Source: Encephalitozoon hellem ATCC 50504 (lineage: Eukaryota; Microsporidia; Unikaryonidae). Taken from it: a stretch of 64,000 nt of DNA. Under the pieces are notes generated by a model, which worked only from the letters and a program-made list of their open reading frames with translations, did not search any database and was not told where the DNA came from. The stretch covers positions 124,001-188,000 of the forward strand of contig NC_018472.1 of NCBI RefSeq assembly GCF_000277815.2, written 5' to 3'. The position numbers and the translations under genes are program-made. Shown here in pieces: positions 1-8,704 of the stretch (its first letter is position 1; each line of letters starts with the position of its first letter).

Positions 1-1
1 T

Positions 2-490
2 AGGGAGATACAGCTGGTTGGTGTGTATGGGCTGAAGAACAAGCACGAGCTCTGGGTCATGGAGAAGATGTTTGCAAAGGATAAGGAGCGTGCACGTACG
101 CTTCTTACATCAACAAACCCAGAGGACATCCCAATAAGTGGAAGGTCTCTTCTCAGGAAGCTCATGAAGTACGGGATACTTAACGGAATTAATCTCTGTG
201 ACAAGCAGAGTGTAATCGATGGGCTCAACAAGGTCCTCGATCTCACAATCAACCACTATCTGGAGAGGCGTCTCCAGTTCAGGGTGTTTGCAGCAGGGCT
301 GGCAAGGTCTGTACATCATGCAAGGGTTCTTATAAAAGGAAGGTGCATTTCTATCAAGGATCAGGTTGTTGACGTTCCCGGATTCATGGTAAGAGCAGAC
401 AAGGAGCCACTTATCGAATACAATCCATACTCGCGCTATGGAGAAAAGGGTAAGAAGAAGAAGACAGAGGCTAAGGTAGATGAAGAATGA
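2..490 (+). CDS. RPS9: 40S ribosomal protein S9 (uS4), 5' truncated by window edge
   Basis: This is the C-terminal 162 residues of the small-subunit protein uS4, which binds 18S rRNA early in 40S assembly and lines the mRNA entry site. The reading frame is open from base 2, so the start lies outside the window. An S4 RNA-binding domain is clear ([17 protein letters not shown], then [10 protein letters not shown]), followed by the family's conserved VPGFMVR and a basic, Lys-rich tail. The stop codon ends exactly where the convergent PITP-like gene's stop begins, with no spacer. An AATAAA at 497-502, a possible 3' processing signal, therefore lies inside the neighbouring coding sequence. Family assignment is secure. 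Confidence 0.96.
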   Translation, partial: REIQLVGVYGLKNKHELWVMEKMFAKDKERARTLLTSTNPEDIPISGRSLLRKLMKYGILNGINLCDKQSVIDGLNKVLDLTINHYLERRLQFRVFAAGLARSVHHARVLIKGRCISIKDQVVDVPGFMVRADKEPLIEYNPYSRYGEKGKKKKTEAKVDEE

Positions 491-1249
491 TTATTTAATA
501 AAATTTCTATCCTTTTGACTTTCGCCCTCTTTTTGGATTCCATCGATGCTCTTTCCATGCCACTTGTCCATTGTGCAGAATATCCTTTGCTGGACAGATG
601 TTATGATACCCCTCATGACTTTCTCTATCTCTGCCGAAATCCATCCCATCATGTAGTTGTTTACTTCGACAGTCAGGTGCTTGTAAGACACCATCATCGG
701 CATCCCCTCCTCTTTATACCTCTCTATCCAGTTTTCATCGAGCCTCCCTCTTCCACTCTCCTCATGGTAGTAAACAGAGGGGTCGAATGCAGGGTCCACA
801 GGAGGCCCGTGGAGATCTAGGTTAATCTTCTCTATACTTCTAACGTGGCTTGGATCGTGCTCAAATGGGTTCTCCAGCACTTCTGCTCCGTCTCTATTGA
901 TCGTGTTGAACACCATGTTAAACGTGTCGTTCGAGAAATATCTGTTCTTGTAGAACGTATGGCACTTCGTATGGGCATTGTATGAGATTTCCTCAACTAT
1001 GCATGCATCTTCCGGGATGAGGCTATGAAGCACCCGTGGGAATCTTGGCTTCAAATACATTATCTTGTGTGTCTTGTTGGCCTTTCCAAGCGTTTCGTGA
1101 ACAACGCTTTCTGCTTTTATCATCTCTACCCTCAGGCCTCCTGCATTTTCCGATTCTGTCATTGAGGTAACGGTATGGAAATGACCCACGGCATATTCGT
1201 CGGTGGTCATGGGAAGAACTGTTACATATATCTTTTCCACCCTACCCAT
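491..1249 (-). CDS. Phosphatidylinositol transfer protein (class I PITP-like)
   Basis: A 252-residue soluble lipid transfer protein of the START-like PITP family, which moves phosphatidylinositol and phosphatidylcholine between membranes. Family features run the full length: the N-terminal strand VTVLPMTTDEYAVGHFH, a THKIMYLKPRFP segment matching the lipid head-group region, and a C-terminal helix with DKWHGKSIDGIQ resembling the membrane-docking end of animal PITPs. The frame is open upstream to 1318, but only through a TTG codon. The ATG at 1249 places the protein start where PITPs normally begin. Yeasts use Sec14 rather than this class, so a class I-like PITP in a microsporidian is notable. 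The substrate is inferred. Confidence 0.87.
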   Translation of the reverse strand: MGRVEKIYVTVLPMTTDEYAVGHFHTVTSMTESENAGGLRVEMIKAESVVHETLGKANKTHKIMYLKPRFPRVLHSLIPEDACIVEEISYNAHTKCHTFYKNRYFSNDTFNMVFNTINRDGAEVLENPFEHDPSHVRSIEKINLDLHGPPVDPAFDPSVYYHEESGRGRLDENWIERYKEEGMPMMVSYKHLTVEVNNYMMGWISAEIEKVMRGIITSVQQRIFCTMDKWHGKSIDGIQKEGESQKDRNFIK

Positions 1250-1363
1250 TGTGCTCAGAAGCCTCCCTTTATTTATTGTATAAGTGTCCAGCGGCGTGGT
1301 TTGTCTGCCAATTAGCAAACAAGGAAGGTAGAGTCGGAATGCGATGCCAGAAAAGAGTTTAAT

Positions 1364-4300
1364 TTAGGCAAACATGGCCTTGAACTTCGGCTCGAACATA
1401 GAGTGGAAGCGTATAATCTTCGATCTGTCGTCGCTGCAGAGGCCGTATGTGTCGTAAAGTCTTATAAGGGACAAAACAACGTTATTGATGGCGCTCAGTG
1501 ACTTAAAAAGCTCTCCTGTTCCAATGCAGTTTTCCTCGGCAATTCTATTCCAGCTCCCATGTCTGAAAAAGTCCAGAAGGTATGAGTTCTTTATCTTGTC
1601 TAGGTTCTCCACTCTTAGGAAGGAATCGATAGTATGCAAGGGTGCAGACGACATCTTCTGTAGAGATCTCAGAATCGGCGGGTATAGCTTTGACACTGAG
1701 CTCTTCGAAATGCTATTAATCTTCCGGCAGAACTCATATACAGCAGGCTCCAGGGGAGGGAGTGTACAGCCCATATCGAACAAGAGAGGCTTTGTTTCAA
1801 AGAAGTGTGCCAATGTAATCATGAAGGCATCAGGATCCAAGGAAAGGGCCCCACTCTCCAAAAGAAGAGCAAACGATAGGATTCCGGGATCAGAGTCTCT
1901 GTTTCCTATCACAAGGTCACAAAGATAGGACTTTGGCAAGAAGTATGGCTTGAGGAGACTGAGCTGATAGTTTACAAGCTCGGCCCTTCTTTCTTCGAGC
2001 CCATAAACGTCACTCAGGTCATATGGTGAAGATTTGTCTCCCGATATGGAAAGCCCTCCAATCGTCCTAGAAAGCTCTTCTTGGCCGTTGTAGAGAGTGC
2101 TCTCAATCAAGGGATTCTTGATGAGTGAGTCCTTCAAGTCGAACCCGACAAAGCTTGTGTTTGTGTAGGTGTAGACACCCTTTATATTCGGAAGCAAAGA
2201 CACCATGAGGTTCTGCACCCTCTGCTTGGGTATTCCCATGAACACAACATTCCCAAGAGTATCAAACCCCCTTCTTCCAGCTCGTCCCGCCATCTGCTTA
2301 TAATTCATGGGGTCTAGCTGGAGGGAGTCTCCAGCAAACACAACAGTCCGGCAAGGCATGTTGATTCCAAGAGCTAGGGTTTCCGTTGCAAAGAGAACTT
2401 GCAGATGCTTCTGCCTGAATAGGATCTCAACAAGAGACCTGTACTTTCTATTCATGTGTGCATGATGTACTCCTATTCCACGGTAAATCATGTCAATAAA
2501 CTCAAAGCTGGTATTCTTTATGAACTTGGTCTCTTCAGAAAGCTCGTAATCAGTCAGCTTGGTTAGGGGGTCGAGGAAGGTGTACTTGATGTTCTTCTTG
2601 TCGCTTCTCATCTGGAAACTCTTTTCTGCTGCAATGGATTCCTCGATCCAGCTCTCCTTCGTCTTCTCAGCATCTCTTGCTCTCTTCGCCTCTTTCTTCA
2701 TCTTCTCGATGAACTTGTCCTTCTTCTTCTCCATGTCCATGGATTCCAACTGCTGGTACACCTTCAGTGCAAGCTTGCTAGCAAAGTCCCTGTCCGTATT
2801 GAAGACTATGCACGGGAACATGTCTCTTTCCTTAAGCTCCATGAGAAGATCAAGGATGTTTTCAAGAAGATACTCGTTACTATAGTCAGCAACAGTTTCG
2901 AAGGCCTTTCTTGCCTCCTTTGTCTGTAGCTTGTAGACATACTTCACTTGCTTCTCAGATAGCAGATCTCCTTCAATCATCTTTTGGAACGTCTCTAGAA
3001 GATGTTTTCCGTATTCCCTCACTTCCTTCTTTGTCACTATGTTGCTCTTGAAGAAATTCTCAGGCGTTATCCTGCCAATCAGATGCTCCTGGTCTTTACT
3101 AAGAACCGCACATATGGAATCATACAAATGGAGAAGCTCTTCGGGAAGAAAGCTCATGTCATTTCCAAACCCAAACCTTTTTATGTGCGAATAGGAGTAT
3201 GCAAACAGATTGTTTATCGGCACTATCTTTGGCTTGAACTCGCAAGAATAGACATAGGGCTTCAGCTCACAGTATCTCTCGTCATAGGAAACAAGTTCGC
3301 ACTCTCTTCCCTTCTCCTCCTCAATCTTCTTCATCCATCCATAGAACCCTTCAATATTTCCAAGCGTTGCACTCAGGACTAGCATAGGACACGGAGATAG
3401 GTGGATTATCCTCTCTATCGGAATGCCCATCTCTTCGCTGCTGATCTTATGGACCTCGTCGATAATTATGTACTTGACTCTTTCAAGAAACCCCTTGGGA
3501 GGTGTATTCAGCACAGACTCCAGAAGAGATGGGATCACTATCAGAACCTGGCAGTTCCAAGGAGCTATCGAAAACTCTTTCATAAGACTTCCCTGCAGAA
3601 AGGTCTTGGAATTCACCTTTGCAGTAAACCTAGCGTATATGTCTGCAGACACTTGGTTGACAAGAGCCTTGGTGGGAAGGCAAAAAATCACCATGTTGGT
3701 GTCGCTCTCCTTCAGGATCTTTTCAATTGCATAGAAACATATAAACGTCTTCCCAGCACTTGTCGGCGCAGATATCACAGCACTCTTGTTCTTGTCAACA
3801 AGGTCGAGAAGTCGCACTTGCCACTCGTCAGGCTTGAACAGAACACGGGGATCCTTCTTCGAATTCACACTTCTTTGGAGCTTATCTCCGGTGTGCTTAA
3901 GTTGGAAGCAGATATCAAATTCACTGGGTGCACTTGTGTCATCGGTAAAGAATTCAAGGTTCAGGTGCCCAAGCCCATGCTTCTCAACCAACTCTCTAAC
4001 AGTTGCCTCAAACCCACACCCAATCAGGTTCTGAAATACGAACTCAAGCTCCGCATCTGGCGCCTGATCTTCGAGCCCAAGCTTTCCAAACTCACGGATG
4101 TATTCAATGCAGCTCAGGTAACACGGCACAATGATACTCTCATCACAGTCCTCAGATCTTTTCTTGAGGTTCCACATGTCCGCATAGAACTCGATCTTGA
4201 GCAGGAGAACTCTTCTATAAATCCCAGATCCATCGCGCTTGACACTTTCCAAGAGATTCTTCTTTCCCTGGTAATCAAGCGCCTTATACTTTCCAAAAAA

Positions 4301-5371
4301 GTTCTTGAGCCATGCTGTCTCCTTTGCCTTTTTCTCTTCTCTCATCCTCCTTTCGTTCTCTTCTATAATCTGCCTCTGCTTCTGTGACATCTTCGGCGCC
4401 TTCCCCCCCTTCGTCCTAACAATCGGCGTGTACAGTAGCTTCCCATCAAACAGCGACTGTGCAGACTTCCTTATGTTTTTCATGTGTGCAGCCGCAGACC
4501 CCGGGCTTATCTCCTTCCCGCTTACTAGTAAGTCCAACTCCATCCCGACATTCTTGCTCTCAATGTCCTTATGCCCGTCTTTGATAATCTCATCATAGCC
4601 GATAAGCTCCTCCTCAGACTCGGACTCTCCCTCACGAAGAAGGAGCCTTCCATCAAAGTCTATCATTCCTCCAGACGTCCTGTCTCTGAACATCTTAATA
4701 AGTTTCCTACACAGCTCTGTAGGCACAGAAAAGCTGCAAGGCCTAAAAGCTTTGGTCCTGGACTTGAACAGTTCATCAACCTCCTTCAGGCTCATCATAG
4801 GATTGATCTTCTTGATCTCATCGTCTATGCCCTCCCACCCCTCGGAATCACTATCCTCGCTATGGAAGACCATAGCTTTCCTTTCCACTCTGCGCTCAAG
4901 TGGACTGTACACAAATGCGTAGACATTCGGAACCCTGAACTCCATATGGTCAAGAACCCCACAGTAAAGACTGATCCCGAGACATTCATATAGAAATCTA
5001 AGCTCATCTTCCTCGCTTCCCCCAAGAACAAGTGCAACCCTTTCATTCTCAATGTACTCATAGACCTGGGAAATATCCATGAAATCAAACCTCCTCATAA
5101 GATATTCCCTAATCACCTTTCTGTGCCCATACTCTGCTCGGAAAAACACCATAATGTCGTGGAACCCTGCCTTCTGAAGGTTCGACAACATAAACCTAGT
5201 TCCATGCATGTATGTGTGGAGGGGGAGGCTTTCATATCCAACCCCATACCTTTTGCTGATATTGCTTATAAGGGCCCCACCGTCAATCACAAGGTGTCCT
5301 ATGCCCGTAAATTGTGCTGAAATGTTTGTATATACCGGGTGCTTTGTCTTGAAGTATTCTTCATGGTTCAT
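1364..5371 (-). CDS. DDX60/Ski2-like DExH RNA helicase
   Basis: A 1335-residue superfamily 2 helicase. The helicase core begins near residue 528 with Walker A (SAPTSAGKT) and continues with DEVH near 637, SATLGN, ATETLALGINMP and QMAGRAGRRGFD near 1025, the Ski2/Mtr4-type motif VI. The sequence around Walker A and its LDLVDKNKSAVISAP lead-in matches the DDX60 subgroup better than Ski2, Mtr4 or Brr2. The N-terminal 160 residues (HLVIDGGALISN, then MVFFRAEYGH) look like the PIN-type fold found at the start of DDX60 relatives, but I cannot verify its acidic site. A highly charged Lys/Glu linker lies within the helicase region (about residues 895-930). AAATTT and GCCC sit just before the ATG. The RNA target is unknown. 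Confidence 0.85.
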   Translation of the reverse strand: MNHEEYFKTKHPVYTNISAQFTGIGHLVIDGGALISNISKRYGVGYESLPLHTYMHGTRFMLSNLQKAGFHDIMVFFRAEYGHRKVIREYLMRRFDFMDISQVYEYIENERVALVLGGSEEDELRFLYECLGISLYCGVLDHMEFRVPNVYAFVYSPLERRVERKAMVFHSEDSDSEGWEGIDDEIKKINPMMSLKEVDELFKSRTKAFRPCSFSVPTELCRKLIKMFRDRTSGGMIDFDGRLLLREGESESEEELIGYDEIIKDGHKDIESKNVGMELDLLVSGKEISPGSAAAHMKNIRKSAQSLFDGKLLYTPIVRTKGGKAPKMSQKQRQIIEENERRMREEKKAKETAWLKNFFGKYKALDYQGKKNLLESVKRDGSGIYRRVLLLKIEFYADMWNLKKRSEDCDESIIVPCYLSCIEYIREFGKLGLEDQAPDAELEFVFQNLIGCGFEATVRELVEKHGLGHLNLEFFTDDTSAPSEFDICFQLKHTGDKLQRSVNSKKDPRVLFKPDEWQVRLLDLVDKNKSAVISAPTSAGKTFICFYAIEKILKESDTNMVIFCLPTKALVNQVSADIYARFTAKVNSKTFLQGSLMKEFSIAPWNCQVLIVIPSLLESVLNTPPKGFLERVKYIIIDEVHKISSEEMGIPIERIIHLSPCPMLVLSATLGNIEGFYGWMKKIEEEKGRECELVSYDERYCELKPYVYSCEFKPKIVPINNLFAYSYSHIKRFGFGNDMSFLPEELLHLYDSICAVLSKDQEHLIGRITPENFFKSNIVTKKEVREYGKHLLETFQKMIEGDLLSEKQVKYVYKLQTKEARKAFETVADYSNEYLLENILDLLMELKERDMFPCIVFNTDRDFASKLALKVYQQLESMDMEKKKDKFIEKMKKEAKRARDAEKTKESWIEESIAAEKSFQMRSDKKNIKYTFLDPLTKLTDYELSEETKFIKNTSFEFIDMIYRGIGVHHAHMNRKYRSLVEILFRQKHLQVLFATETLALGINMPCRTVVFAGDSLQLDPMNYKQMAGRAGRRGFDTLGNVVFMGIPKQRVQNLMVSLLPNIKGVYTYTNTSFVGFDLKDSLIKNPLIESTLYNGQEELSRTIGGLSISGDKSSPYDLSDVYGLEERRAELVNYQLSLLKPYFLPKSYLCDLVIGNRDSDPGILSFALLLESGALSLDPDAFMITLAHFFETKPLLFDMGCTLPPLEPAVYEFCRKINSISKSSVSKLYPPILRSLQKMSSAPLHTIDSFLRVENLDKIKNSYLLDFFRHGSWNRIAEENCIGTGELFKSLSAINNVVLSLIRLYDTYGLCSDDRSKIIRFHSMFEPKFKAMFA

Positions 5372-5375
5372 TTTT

Positions 5376-5388
5376 AGGGCAAAAATTT
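5376..5388 (-). promoter_or_regulatory. AAATTT plus GCCC start-proximal signal of the DDX60-like gene
   Basis: On the minus strand the sequence reads AAATTTTTGCCCTAAAAATG, putting an AAATTT box and a CCC motif directly ahead of the start codon. This pairing is the pattern reported for highly expressed Encephalitozoon genes; the function here is inferred from position. Confidence 0.5.
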
Positions 5389-5442
5389 CTCCTCTCTTTT
5401 GCTATCTCAGAAAAGATAAGAAAGTCGTCTAATCGTATTTAA

Positions 5443-6189
5443 TTATCTTCTCGATCTTCTCCGGCCAGTGTACTTAGTATCCCTCGGCACCTCAACACCC
5501 CTAAGCCTTAACTTTTCCTTCCTTTTCAGGATTTCATCTATTCTCCCCTTTCTTTTTTTCTTCCTCTCTCTCTTCCTTCCTGTTCCCTTTCCAGACGTGA
5601 GCACCAAAAAGCTTTTGACATTCCGAGTCCCTTCGTTGTCTACTTGGATCCCTCCATCAAACCCTGCTCTAATCGCTTCATTCTTCAGCATCTCAACCTG
5701 GCTCTGGTTCTTAAGGTAAAACTGGAGTACACACTTGGCATCGGGCTTGCACACAGAGTAGAGCGTCGTAAAGAACGTTCTAATCCTACGAATAGGATGC
5801 TCGTCAGATGAATAAGAATGAAACAGCCACTGGATTGCACTGACACTCACAACACCATCAAAGGTTCCCGGCTGAAACACCAACCCTCTCCCCATATCCA
5901 TTCTTATGTATCCAAGCCCCTCTCCTTTTTCTATTCCTAGCCTCAGCATTTCCGTGCTTATGTCAATTCCGACCCACGGGTAGCCGTTCTCAGTGAGAAC
6001 AGACCCACTAAGACCAGATCCACATCCAATGTCCAGCAGCAACCCCCCGTCCTTCGCCTCGAGCAGCTCAAGACACCTTTCAGTCAGCTCTCTTTGGATG
6101 TAAACGATCCTACTGTTCTGCGTGTATTTTGCCGAGGTCTCTTCGTCGTAGTATAGCTCAGCAGGGCCAGAGAGCTCGGGAATTCCCAT
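5443..6189 (-). CDS. BUD23: 18S rRNA (guanine-N7)-methyltransferase Bud23
   Basis: A 248-residue SAM-dependent methyltransferase that modifies a conserved guanine of 18S rRNA during 40S maturation, normally in complex with Trm112. The N-terminus SGPAELYYDEE, the SAM-binding loop LLLDIGCGSGLSG, the FDGVVSVSAIQWL segment and the C-terminal basic tail ending in DTKYTGRRRSRR all match the Bud23/WBSCR22 family. Two starts are possible: ATG at 6204, or ATG at 6189. I prefer 6189 because a CCC motif precedes it and its length then matches yeast Bud23. No Trm112 gene is seen in the window. Confidence 0.93.
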   Translation of the reverse strand: MGIPELSGPAELYYDEETSAKYTQNSRIVYIQRELTERCLELLEAKDGGLLLDIGCGSGLSGSVLTENGYPWVGIDISTEMLRLGIEKGEGLGYIRMDMGRGLVFQPGTFDGVVSVSAIQWLFHSYSSDEHPIRRIRTFFTTLYSVCKPDAKCVLQFYLKNQSQVEMLKNEAIRAGFDGGIQVDNEGTRNVKSFLVLTSGKGTGRKRERKKKRKGRIDEILKRKEKLRLRGVEVPRDTKYTGRRRSRR

Positions 6190-6291
6190 GAGGGCTAAAT
6201 TCATATTTCAGATAACAGCCAAAAGAGATGTTTGTAAGCTGCCAAAGCACCGGCTATGTAAAATAAATACATCCAAAACACATCCCTTGTA

Positions 6292-7044
6292 ATGAGTATA
6301 GTTTATGAGGCTGTCGGAATGAGGAGATGTGCCCGAACAGGCGCCGATTTCGACAAGGACTTGAGAAGATTCTCCATACTCGAGAAGGTCGTGGTGCTGA
6401 TAGTCTATATACTCCCAATTGCGGCACCATCGGCCGCAAAGTTCGTAGATGCATCTTACAATCTGTTTTTTCCTCTCTCCATGGGCCTTTCTGTTTCCTC
6501 GTTCATGCCTATATCCGCCAGGGTGGCCAAAAGGTTCTTTGACCAGGATACAGTCAGGATAATCACTCCTCACAGCCTCATAGTAGCAGCATACACGGCC
6601 GTTGTGTTTGTCTTTTCTCTTCGCATGTCCTCCATTTGCTATAGCAACGGATTTCTCGAGCCTAGCGGTCCGCATGGAGAGACAATGTATAGAATGCTCA
6701 TCCTTACTTCATATATGTTTTATGAGTCCGGAAGGCTTATCAACCGCTCCATGGGACTGTACAAGATGTCTGTGGTGATATCTCAACTCATCAGTGCCTT
6801 TTTGATAATTCTGATGGCTATGGCTTGTGAGATGGGCCTTGCATCCCATTCCCATCTTATCCAGCTATTCTTCACCCATGGCGTCTCTTCGATAGTGATG
6901 TCTTTAGCTTTCGACAGCTTTCCAAGCATGGTGGCTTTGAAGAAGAATCTGGATGTGTTTCCAATTCTTGTGGCTGCTGGCTATCTCGTTGCCGCCATTC
7001 TTTGTGTTGAGATCGTACTTCCCAGATACAATATCAATAAATAA
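6292..7044 (+). CDS. Multi-pass membrane protein of unknown function
   Basis: A 250-residue protein that I do not recognise. After about 30 polar residues it has roughly seven hydrophobic segments (about 32-50, 58-79, 90-109, 131-148, 158-183, 188-206 and 221-243) separated by short loops, so most of the protein lies in the membrane. There is no obvious signal peptide and no enzyme motif. CATCCCTTGTAATG gives a CCC motif next to the start, which supports a real gene. It is divergent from BUD23 and convergent with NAR1, ending 28 bases from the NAR1 stop. It could be a transporter or an unusual seven-helix protein; neither can be supported from sequence alone. Confidence 0.75.
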   Translation: MSIVYEAVGMRRCARTGADFDKDLRRFSILEKVVVLIVYILPIAAPSAAKFVDASYNLFFPLSMGLSVSSFMPISARVAKRFFDQDTVRIITPHSLIVAAYTAVVFVFSLRMSSICYSNGFLEPSGPHGETMYRMLILTSYMFYESGRLINRSMGLYKMSVVISQLISAFLIILMAMACEMGLASHSHLIQLFFTHGVSSIVMSLAFDSFPSMVALKKNLDVFPILVAAGYLVAAILCVEIVLPRYNINK

Positions 7045-7072
7045 ACTCCTCAGATCAATGACTGGTTGGCCA

Positions 7073-8146
7073 TTACCAATCAACTTTGAAACCTACTCTT
7101 TTCACCTTTATTTGCTTAAACGTTCTTTTTTCTTCTAGTTCGGGTGGCAAATGGTGAATATCCGGCTGCTCCTTTCCACAGAAATTGTATTCCTTGAGAT
7201 CCATCTCGACACTGTTTATTCTTTCCTGCCCAGGGCCTCCAATGCAGCCATTCTTGCATATAAATATCTCGGCCATCTTGTATCCAGCGCCCTTAGTCCT
7301 ACTCCTTCTGAGGTAGTTCAGGGTGTTCTCAAGCCCTGTTATCTGCGATATAATGCTTCCGTCATCCACTACATATTCCTTGACCCCATTCTCGTCTTTT
7401 ACAATCTTTACAGAGTGGAACCTTCTAAGTATGGACTCTGAGTATCCTCCAGAACTTGTCCCGATATTCCACTGTGTTATCTCCATCTTCTCCAGGCCAT
7501 GGAAGTTTGTGGCTCCAGACTTAATGAACGCTTCAAATCCAAGCTTTCCAAGCACCTGGCAGAACTCCCTTGTGGTCAGAATGAAGTCGAGAGCCAGGCC
7601 ATCTCTCCCATTCTCCAGCTTCTTATCGTGGCATGGCATTACACTCACCGTCCTAGTTCCCTTCACAAGAGAAAACGCCATCTGCTGAGGAGACTTGACT
7701 CTCGATAAATACCCAATGAGATGCGGGGCTGTTCTCTCAACATATGTAACCACTCCCGGGCATGCGCTGATTATCATGTGGTCTGTGGCTAAATACTCCT
7801 TGTACACCTCTTCATAGATTTTGCTTCTCATACAAGAGGTATCAACTATCTTGTATACATTGAACCTGGCCTTGAGAAAGGAAGATAGGACGCACTCGAA
7901 CTCCTTGTAGCTCATATTTCCCGCCCTATAGACATTGAAGATATTCACTTTCGATTGGGGAGAGAGAATAAACGAAGTTTGCGGAGACAAGTCCAGGATG
8001 AAGGAGGTATCTGCAGAAAGAGCGCCGACCTCATCTGCAGATACACATCCACTGCATGCAAGACAGTCGCTTAGGGACAAGTCAAATGGAGTGTCTGTCT
8101 TGGTGCATTTGCGGTTGTCCTTGGGAAGATTTGTGAAGAAGGACAT
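7073..8146 (-). CDS. NAR1: Cytosolic Fe-S cluster assembly factor Nar1 (hydrogenase-like)
   Basis: A 357-residue member of the iron-only hydrogenase-like Nar1/NARFL family, a component of the cytosolic iron-sulfur assembly pathway that passes clusters to nuclear and cytosolic proteins. All eight expected cysteines are visible: C14, C28, C31 and C34 for the N-terminal cluster (CLACSGC), then C129 (SACPG), C172 (MPCHDKK), and C297 and C301 (CKNGCIGGPGQ) for the second. The protein is shorter than yeast Nar1 (about 490). Mitosome-bearing microsporidia keep this pathway, and likely clients encoded in this window include the primase large subunit and DNA polymerase alpha. The start has a CCCC motif shared across a 53-base divergent gap with APC10. 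Confidence 0.93.
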   Translation of the reverse strand: MSFFTNLPKDNRKCTKTDTPFDLSLSDCLACSGCVSADEVGALSADTSFILDLSPQTSFILSPQSKVNIFNVYRAGNMSYKEFECVLSSFLKARFNVYKIVDTSCMRSKIYEEVYKEYLATDHMIISACPGVVTYVERTAPHLIGYLSRVKSPQQMAFSLVKGTRTVSVMPCHDKKLENGRDGLALDFILTTREFCQVLGKLGFEAFIKSGATNFHGLEKMEITQWNIGTSSGGYSESILRRFHSVKIVKDENGVKEYVVDDGSIISQITGLENTLNYLRRSRTKGAGYKMAEIFICKNGCIGGPGQERINSVEMDLKEYNFCGKEQPDIHHLPPELEEKRTFKQIKVKRVGFKVDW

Positions 8147-8158
8147 TGTGATTTCACA

Positions 8159-8195
8159 GGGGATTTGTAGTCAGAATTATTGTTGGGGGAATCCC
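8159..8195. promoter_or_regulatory. Compact divergent promoter between NAR1 and APC10
   Basis: Only 53 bases separate the two ATGs. GGGG at 8159-8162 is the CCCC motif ahead of NAR1 on the minus strand, and CCC at 8193-8195 precedes APC10 on the plus strand. Both transcripts must initiate inside or next to this tiny interval. Confidence 0.45.
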
Positions 8196-8199
8196 TTTA

Positions 8200-8610
8200 A
8201 TGGAGATCCGATTGAGCTCATTCAAAAGAGAGCATTCTCTCAAGGAGCTACTGTCAAAGGATATGTCTGAGTACTGGGCCACGGATGATGTGCTTCCACA
8301 CTCCATCCAAATATCATTTGATAAGGTCCGGTATGTCCAGTCCGTACAGCTGTTCCTGAGCTTCACACAGGATGACAGCTATACGCCAGAAAGGATCGAG
8401 ATCAGATCTGGACTGACGAGAGAGGGCATCAAGGAAATAAGTTCTGTGGAGCTTGTGGAGCCTGAGGGGCTCCTGACACTGAATGTTGCAAGAAAATGTC
8501 TTTATGTCCAGATTGTAATCAACTCGAACCATCAGGAGGGAAAGGATAGTCACATCAGGCATCTGAAAGTTCTAGAATCATCGACAAAGGAGATTTATTA
8601 CAAAATATGA
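8200..8610 (+). CDS. APC10: Anaphase-promoting complex subunit 10 (Doc1)
   Basis: A 136-residue DOC-domain protein. APC10/Doc1 is the APC/C subunit that helps capture D-box substrates for ubiquitination at anaphase and mitotic exit. The DOC jelly-roll covers nearly the whole protein: YWATDDVLPHSIQISF, then DDSYTPERIEIRSG, VELVEPEG, and NHQEGKDSHIRHLKV, aligning with human APC10 in order. The N-terminal and C-terminal extensions of fungal and animal proteins are missing, including the IR tail that contacts Cdc27. A CCC motif lies five bases before the ATG. Confidence 0.92.
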   Translation: MEIRLSSFKREHSLKELLSKDMSEYWATDDVLPHSIQISFDKVRYVQSVQLFLSFTQDDSYTPERIEIRSGLTREGIKEISSVELVEPEGLLTLNVARKCLYVQIVINSNHQEGKDSHIRHLKVLESSTKEIYYKI

Positions 8611-8704
8611 GTCCACAACGGTCTTTAATGAGGCACATTAAATATACTGTTTGTCAGCTTCATACCGCTGTAGCACTGTGAAAAGCGGTGTCTTCGGATA
8701 TCCC

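Noticed and set aside
3401..4387. Long plus-strand open frame (328 codons) opposite the DDX60-like helicase
   Set aside because: It has no recognisable domain and lies entirely antisense to conserved helicase coding sequence. Shadow frames of this length are expected in a long gene.
6208..6675. 155-codon minus-strand ORF overlapping the start of the membrane protein gene
   Set aside because: It overlaps the better supported plus-strand gene with a start motif and shows no known domain.
8651..8704. N-terminal extension of POL1 starting with TTG
   Set aside because: An in-frame stop lies just upstream, and the first ATG at 8705 matches the conserved family start.
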